From Pseudomonadota bacterium (lineage in GTDB: Bacteria; Pseudomonadota; Gammaproteobacteria; UBA5335), in contig PKDC01000028.1 in assembly GCA_002862435.1 (NCBI GenBank), forward strand, positions 92,296 through 156,295: 64,000 nt of DNA. The letters run 5' to 3'. Made by a program: the position numbers and the translations under genes. Below, piece after piece: positions 60,262 through 64,000 of this stretch (position 1 is its first letter; each line of letters opens with the position of its first letter). The notes beneath the pieces are model-generated. The model saw only the letters and a list, made by a program, of their open reading frames with translations. It was not told the origin of the DNA and did no database searches.

Positions 60262-61239
60262 TTGCGCAGCGCCAGGTGCTGGCGGCCCAGCGCATGCTTG
60301 CAGGTCTTGCAGGCGCGTGCCCGGATGCTGGCCCGCATCCGGGCCTTTTTCGATGCGCGCGGCGCGTGGGAGGTGGAAACGCCGCTGTTTGCTGCCACCT
60401 GTGCCAGCGATCCCCACCTGCAAGCCATCCGGCTGGCCGATTCCCCATGGGGGCCACGCTACTGGCAGACCTCCCCCGAGGCGCACATGAAGCGCTTGCT
60501 GGCGGCCGGCTCGGGTGCGATCTACCAGATCTACCGGGCGGCACGGGCAGGGGAGCGGGGACGTTTCCACCACCCCGAATTCACCCTGCTGGAATGGTAT
60601 CGGCCGGGCTTCGACCACCGCGCCCTGATGGTCGAGGTGGATGCGCTGCTGCGTGCGCTGCTGATCGAGGGACCGCAGCTTGGGTTGACCGAAACCCTGA
60701 CCTACCGCGATGCCTTCCAACGCCATGCGGGGCTGGATCCGTTCGTGGTCGATGCGGCGCAATGTCGTGCCCAGTTGACCACCGCCGGAATCGGCTTGTC
60801 AGTGGGCGCTGCTGACCTGGACCGGGACGGTTGGCTCGACCTGATCATGACCCATTGCGTCGCTCCCCATTTGGGCCGGGCGGGGCCCTGTTTCATCACG
60901 GACTATCCCGCCTCGCAGGCCGCGATGGCCCGGTTGCTGCCCGGCGAGCCGCAGGTGGCTGCCCGTTTCGAGCTGTATCTGCATGGCCTGGAGCTGGCCA
61001 ATGGCTATCATGAACTCAGCGATGAACCGGCACAGCGGGCCCGCATTGCAGGCGACATGGCTTGGCGCGCCGAGCATGGTCTACCGCCGGTGCCGGTGGA
61101 CGAGGCACTCCTGGCGGCGTTGGCGGCTGGTTTGCCCGATTGCGCCGGGGTGGCACTGGGAATGGACCGACTGGTCATGATCGCCACGGGCGCATCCGAT
61201 ATCGACGCCGTCCTGGCCTTCCCTGTCGAACGGGCTTGA
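60262..61239 (+). CDS. epmA: EF-P lysyltransferase EpmA (PoxA/GenX)
   Basis: 325 residues from TTG 60262. Class II synthetase core without an anticodon-binding domain: ARIRAFFDARGAWEVETPLF, TSPEAHMKRLLAAG, FHHPEFTLLEWYR (motif 2), ELANGYHELSD and GVALGMDRLVMIATG (motif 3). Attaches beta-lysine to K34 of EF-P. Forms an apparent operon with efp. Confidence 0.95.
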   Translation: MRSARCWRPSACLQVLQARARMLARIRAFFDARGAWEVETPLFAATCASDPHLQAIRLADSPWGPRYWQTSPEAHMKRLLAAGSGAIYQIYRAARAGERGRFHHPEFTLLEWYRPGFDHRALMVEVDALLRALLIEGPQLGLTETLTYRDAFQRHAGLDPFVVDAAQCRAQLTTAGIGLSVGAADLDRDGWLDLIMTHCVAPHLGRAGPCFITDYPASQAAMARLLPGEPQVAARFELYLHGLELANGYHELSDEPAQRARIAGDMAWRAEHGLPPVPVDEALLAALAAGLPDCAGVALGMDRLVMIATGASDIDAVLAFPVERA

Positions 61240-61293
61240 AGCGGAAACATTCCGGGCTGATGATGCGAAACGATCTGCTGCGGGGAAAATGCC

Positions 61294-62160
61294 ATGGAAG
61301 GACACTACGAGTTCATCGGGCGCTTTGAGCCGGTCCTGCGGTTTGCCGCGCCCCCTGTGGACGCGGCTTGGTGGTTCATCTGCGATGGCGCGCGCCTGCT
61401 GGTGAACCGTCAGCCCGACGGCAGCTTGAGCGTGCCCCTCGTGCGCCAGCCGGCTTGGTTGGGGCTGCCTCTGGATCAAACGCCGCATCCCCTGGGCTAT
61501 CTGGATGGTGTGCCTTGCTACGGTCTGGGTGCCGATGGCGGTGTCAGCCCCGCGGATCCGAACGGGCAGTGGATGGACCTGCGCCGCCTGTTCGATCGTT
61601 TGCCCGCCGATCTCTTTCTGCTGGCTGGACGGGCCATTCAGATCGTGGCCTGGGATCGCACCCACCGCTATTGCGGCCACTGCGGTACGGCGCTTGTCTT
61701 TGCCGAAAACGATCGCGCCAAGCAATGCCCCGCCTGCAGCCTGCGCCAGTTTCCACGTCTGGCGCCGGCGGTAATGGCCATGGTGGTGCGGGGTTCGGAG
61801 GTATTGCTGGCGCGCGGCCCGGAGTTTCCGGTGGGGCTGTTCAGCATCCTGGCCGGCTTCGTGGAGCCGGGGGAGACGCTGGAGGCCTGTGTGCGCCGTG
61901 AGGTGTACGAGGAAGTGGGCATTTTTGTCGGCCCCATGCGCTACCTGGGATCCCAGCCCTGGCCTTTTCCCCATTCCCTGATGATCGGTTTTGTCTGCGA
62001 GTATGCGGGTGGGGATCTGCAGCCGGACGGCGTGGAGATCGTGGAGGCGGATTGGTTCGATTATCGTCATCTGCCTGCTCATCCCAGTGCCATGAGCCTG
62101 GCGGGGAAGTTACTGACTCATTTTGTGGCGGATTGTGAGCAGCGTTTCGGCAGCAGTTGA
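61294..62160 (+). CDS. nudC: NADH pyrophosphatase / mRNA de-NADding hydrolase NudC
   Basis: 288 residues. Zinc ribbon CGHCG and CPAC, Nudix box GFVEPGETLEACVRREVYEEVG and the NudC-specific SQPWPFPHSLM. Hydrolyses NAD(H) and removes 5'-NAD caps. ATG 61294. Confidence 0.95.
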   Translation: MEGHYEFIGRFEPVLRFAAPPVDAAWWFICDGARLLVNRQPDGSLSVPLVRQPAWLGLPLDQTPHPLGYLDGVPCYGLGADGGVSPADPNGQWMDLRRLFDRLPADLFLLAGRAIQIVAWDRTHRYCGHCGTALVFAENDRAKQCPACSLRQFPRLAPAVMAMVVRGSEVLLARGPEFPVGLFSILAGFVEPGETLEACVRREVYEEVGIFVGPMRYLGSQPWPFPHSLMIGFVCEYAGGDLQPDGVEIVEADWFDYRHLPAHPSAMSLAGKLLTHFVADCEQRFGSS

Positions 62161-62496
62161 TGGTGTGGCTGACGCCATTCAGCACTTGCAGATCACCTTG
62201 CGGCTTTCGCGTGGCGAAAGTGCCGGATAGAGATCGATTGCCAAACTGCAGCGATGGCTTGTCCTGAATCAGTCGACGTGCCAGATGAGGCGCATTTTCA
62301 CCGCGAATCCAGGCTGGTCGTCCTTGGGTGCATGGATCACCTGATCCGCTGTAGGGCGCGCATTCGGCTACACGGAGTCAGTTATGGTATTTTTCCGGAG
62401 GTGGGAGATCCATGCCTGAGGGGGCATGGGGCCGGTCGACGGCCAATCCCGAAAAAGAATGTAACGAAAACAGGTCATTCATGGAGGAGACCGCTC
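62161..62496. other. 336-bp gene-free stretch
   Basis: No gene was recognised. Two small hairpins are present: CTTTCGC/GCGAAAG (62204-62220) and CCATGCC/GGCATGG (62410-62429). The first may end nudC transcription; neither has a T-run. GGAGGAGA at its right end is the ribosome site of the next gene. Confidence 0.6.
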
Positions 62497-64000
62497 ATGT
62501 CCGCATTGGCACAATTGCGCAAAATGCCCGAAGCCCGCAAAGGCGCCCTGGCTCCGTTGCGTCAGGTGGGGTTGCTTAATGGCGTCCGCACCCTCACCAA
62601 GGCCTTGATTCGCAGCCGCTTCGACCGCAACGAGCTGCCGCGCCAGTTCCTGCTGTCGTTCTGGGATACGCTCGGCAGCCGCGAAGCCATCATCGATGGC
62701 AACGATCGCATCACCTTCGCCCAGTTCAAGGATCGCGTGCTGCGCCTGGCGGATGTGTTGCACGGCCTGGGCCTGAAGCCTGGTGATCGCTTTGCCGAGC
62801 TGCTCTACAACAGCCCGGTATGGTTCGAGGCGATGGCTGCGGGCACGCTCACCGGCATCAACATGCCCATGCTCAACTGGCACTTGCGGCCCAACGAGCT
62901 GGCCCAGTGCATCAATGCCGCGCAGCCGCAGGCGCTGCTGGTCGATCATGAGTTCCTTGATCGCATCCTGCCGATCCGCGACCAGATTCCTTCCGTCAAG
63001 CATTACCTGGTGGTCGGTGGCGAACCGCCGGAAGGCATGCATTCCTATGAGGCGCTGATGGCCCGTGCTCAGCCAGTCCTGCCGCCCGGAAAGCTGGATA
63101 TGGCGCCCCGGCCCTACAGCGGCGGCACCACCGGCACGCCCAAATACATGAACATCAATCGCGAGCGACTGGCCAGCGATTCGGATGCCGATCGTCGTGG
63201 CGCGAAAAAGGAAGACCTGATCCGCATGGGTCTGATGCAACTCACGGCTTTCCATTATTACAAGCTGGGCGAAATCTCCGATCCCATCACCGGCAATGTG
63301 CGCTCCCTGATTCCGGGGCCGCTCTATCATGCTGGGGTGCAAGTAGGCGTGCTGCCGTTCTTCGTTGGCGGCACGGTGGTGCCGATGCGCAAGTTCACCG
63401 CCGAAGGCTTCCTGCAACTGATCCAGGACGAACGCATCAACTGGACCTTCGTGGCGCCGACCATGCTGGAGCGGGTGGTGGGCTTGTCCGATGAGATCAA
63501 GTCCAAATACAACCTGTCCAGCATGCGCACCATCATCTGCGCGGCTGCGCCCTGTCCGCCCCAGGTGAAGCGGGAGATCAACGCGCTGTTCCGTCGCCAG
63601 GGGGCGAAGGACGATGTGTTCCACGAGTACTACGCCGCCTCCGAAACCGGGCTGGTCACGATCCTCGCCCCCGAGGACTATCAGGCCGATCCCAAGCGCT
63701 ATGACAGCGTCGGCAAGGTGCGCGGCTGTGAAGTGGGGATCTGGAATCCCGACACCCAAAGCTGGTGCCCCACTGGCAAGGAAGGCAAGGTCATCATGCG
63801 CACGCCGACCGTCTACGGTCTGGAATATGCCGGCGTGGACGAAGCGACCATGCGCAAGAACTTCCTGGAGATCAACAACGAGCTCTGGTACGACGACGGT
63901 CTGATTGGTTATCTGGATGCCGATGGTTTCCTGTATCTCACTTCGCGGGTGAAGGAGATGATCATCACTGGTGGGGTGAATTTGTTCCCCAACGAGATCG
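62497..64000 (+). CDS. Acyl-CoA synthetase (AMP-binding), 3' end beyond window
   Basis: 501 codons are visible from ATG 62497 and the frame is open at the right edge. SGGTTGTPKYM (P-loop), GPLYHAGVQVG, YYAASETGL and DGLIGYLDADGFLYLTSRVKEMIITGGVNLFPNEI place it in the adenylate-forming ligases, ending at the start of the C-terminal domain. The N-terminus (LRKMPEARKGALAPLRQVGLL) is longer than in most. Substrate unknown; the third acyl-CoA ligase in this window. Confidence 0.92.
   Translation, partial: MSALAQLRKMPEARKGALAPLRQVGLLNGVRTLTKALIRSRFDRNELPRQFLLSFWDTLGSREAIIDGNDRITFAQFKDRVLRLADVLHGLGLKPGDRFAELLYNSPVWFEAMAAGTLTGINMPMLNWHLRPNELAQCINAAQPQALLVDHEFLDRILPIRDQIPSVKHYLVVGGEPPEGMHSYEALMARAQPVLPPGKLDMAPRPYSGGTTGTPKYMNINRERLASDSDADRRGAKKEDLIRMGLMQLTAFHYYKLGEISDPITGNVRSLIPGPLYHAGVQVGVLPFFVGGTVVPMRKFTAEGFLQLIQDERINWTFVAPTMLERVVGLSDEIKSKYNLSSMRTIICAAAPCPPQVKREINALFRRQGAKDDVFHEYYAASETGLVTILAPEDYQADPKRYDSVGKVRGCEVGIWNPDTQSWCPTGKEGKVIMRTPTVYGLEYAGVDEATMRKNFLEINNELWYDDGLIGYLDADGFLYLTSRVKEMIITGGVNLFPNEI

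Noticed and set aside
59560..60762. Extension of the epmB frame upstream of 59556
   Set aside because: It would run antisense through efp and epmA; EpmB-like sequence begins at the ATG at 59556.

Overview
The window looks like the chromosome of a GC-rich gammaproteobacterium. The evidence is the gammaproteobacterial gene order leuS-lptE-holA-proA-nadD-rsfS-rlmH-maf-rng-yhdP-nit-tldD, a complete gspC-to-gspM type II secretion operon, the efp/epmA/epmB trio, an OprI/Lpp-like lipoprotein, a FimX-like protein and dxs-ispA-xseB. Three acyl-CoA ligases and a split acyl-CoA dehydrogenase pair suggest a lipid, alkane or sterol degrader. No rRNA or tRNA gene was seen, so genus placement (a Nevskiales/Solimonadaceae-like hydrocarbon degrader is my guess) is inference.

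Left edge (1-4646): a gene on the minus strand, running off the left edge, encodes subunit C of a copper membrane monooxygenase (PmoC/AmoC/HmoC family) with all six known copper-site ligands. Next come a PmtA-like methyltransferase and, on the plus strand, a frameshifted remnant of a second pmoC C-terminus followed by a terminator. Then comes a two-gene operon for an acyl-CoA dehydrogenase whose catalytic glutamate is present in only one subunit. Together with the ligases this suggests hydrocarbon oxidation feeding beta-oxidation rather than ammonia oxidation; the amo/pmo A and B genes would lie outside the window.

4635-14065: a czcCBA-type heavy-metal RND pump with a DUF3240 protein (minus strand), a periplasmic L,D-transpeptidase, a small Lpp/OprI-like lipoprotein, a LysM L,D-transpeptidase that could anchor it to murein, and rlmI. 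14190-29547: a 12-gene, tightly packed housekeeping operon (leuS to tldD). 29596-32517: an alpha/beta hydrolase, then three tandem paralogues of an uncharacterised small exported protein. The first two have matching sigma-54-like -24/-12 elements about 100 nt before their start codons.

32544-46536: a FATP-type acyl-CoA ligase (minus), the gspC-M type II secretion operon with a triplicated 15-bp repeat at the gspC/gspD junction, a short Pmp3-family membrane protein opposite the end of gspM, and a second acyl-CoA ligase. 46825-56251: an outer-membrane beta-barrel, a lytic transglycosylase, an atypical LpxL-like acyltransferase, dusA, cbpA, a 153-bp MITE-like element inserted exactly at the dxs stop codon, dxs-ispA-xseB and htpX. 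56274-62160: a FimX-like degenerate REC-PAS-GGDEF-EAL protein, epmB, efp, epmA and nudC. 62497-64000: a third acyl-CoA ligase gene cut by the right edge.
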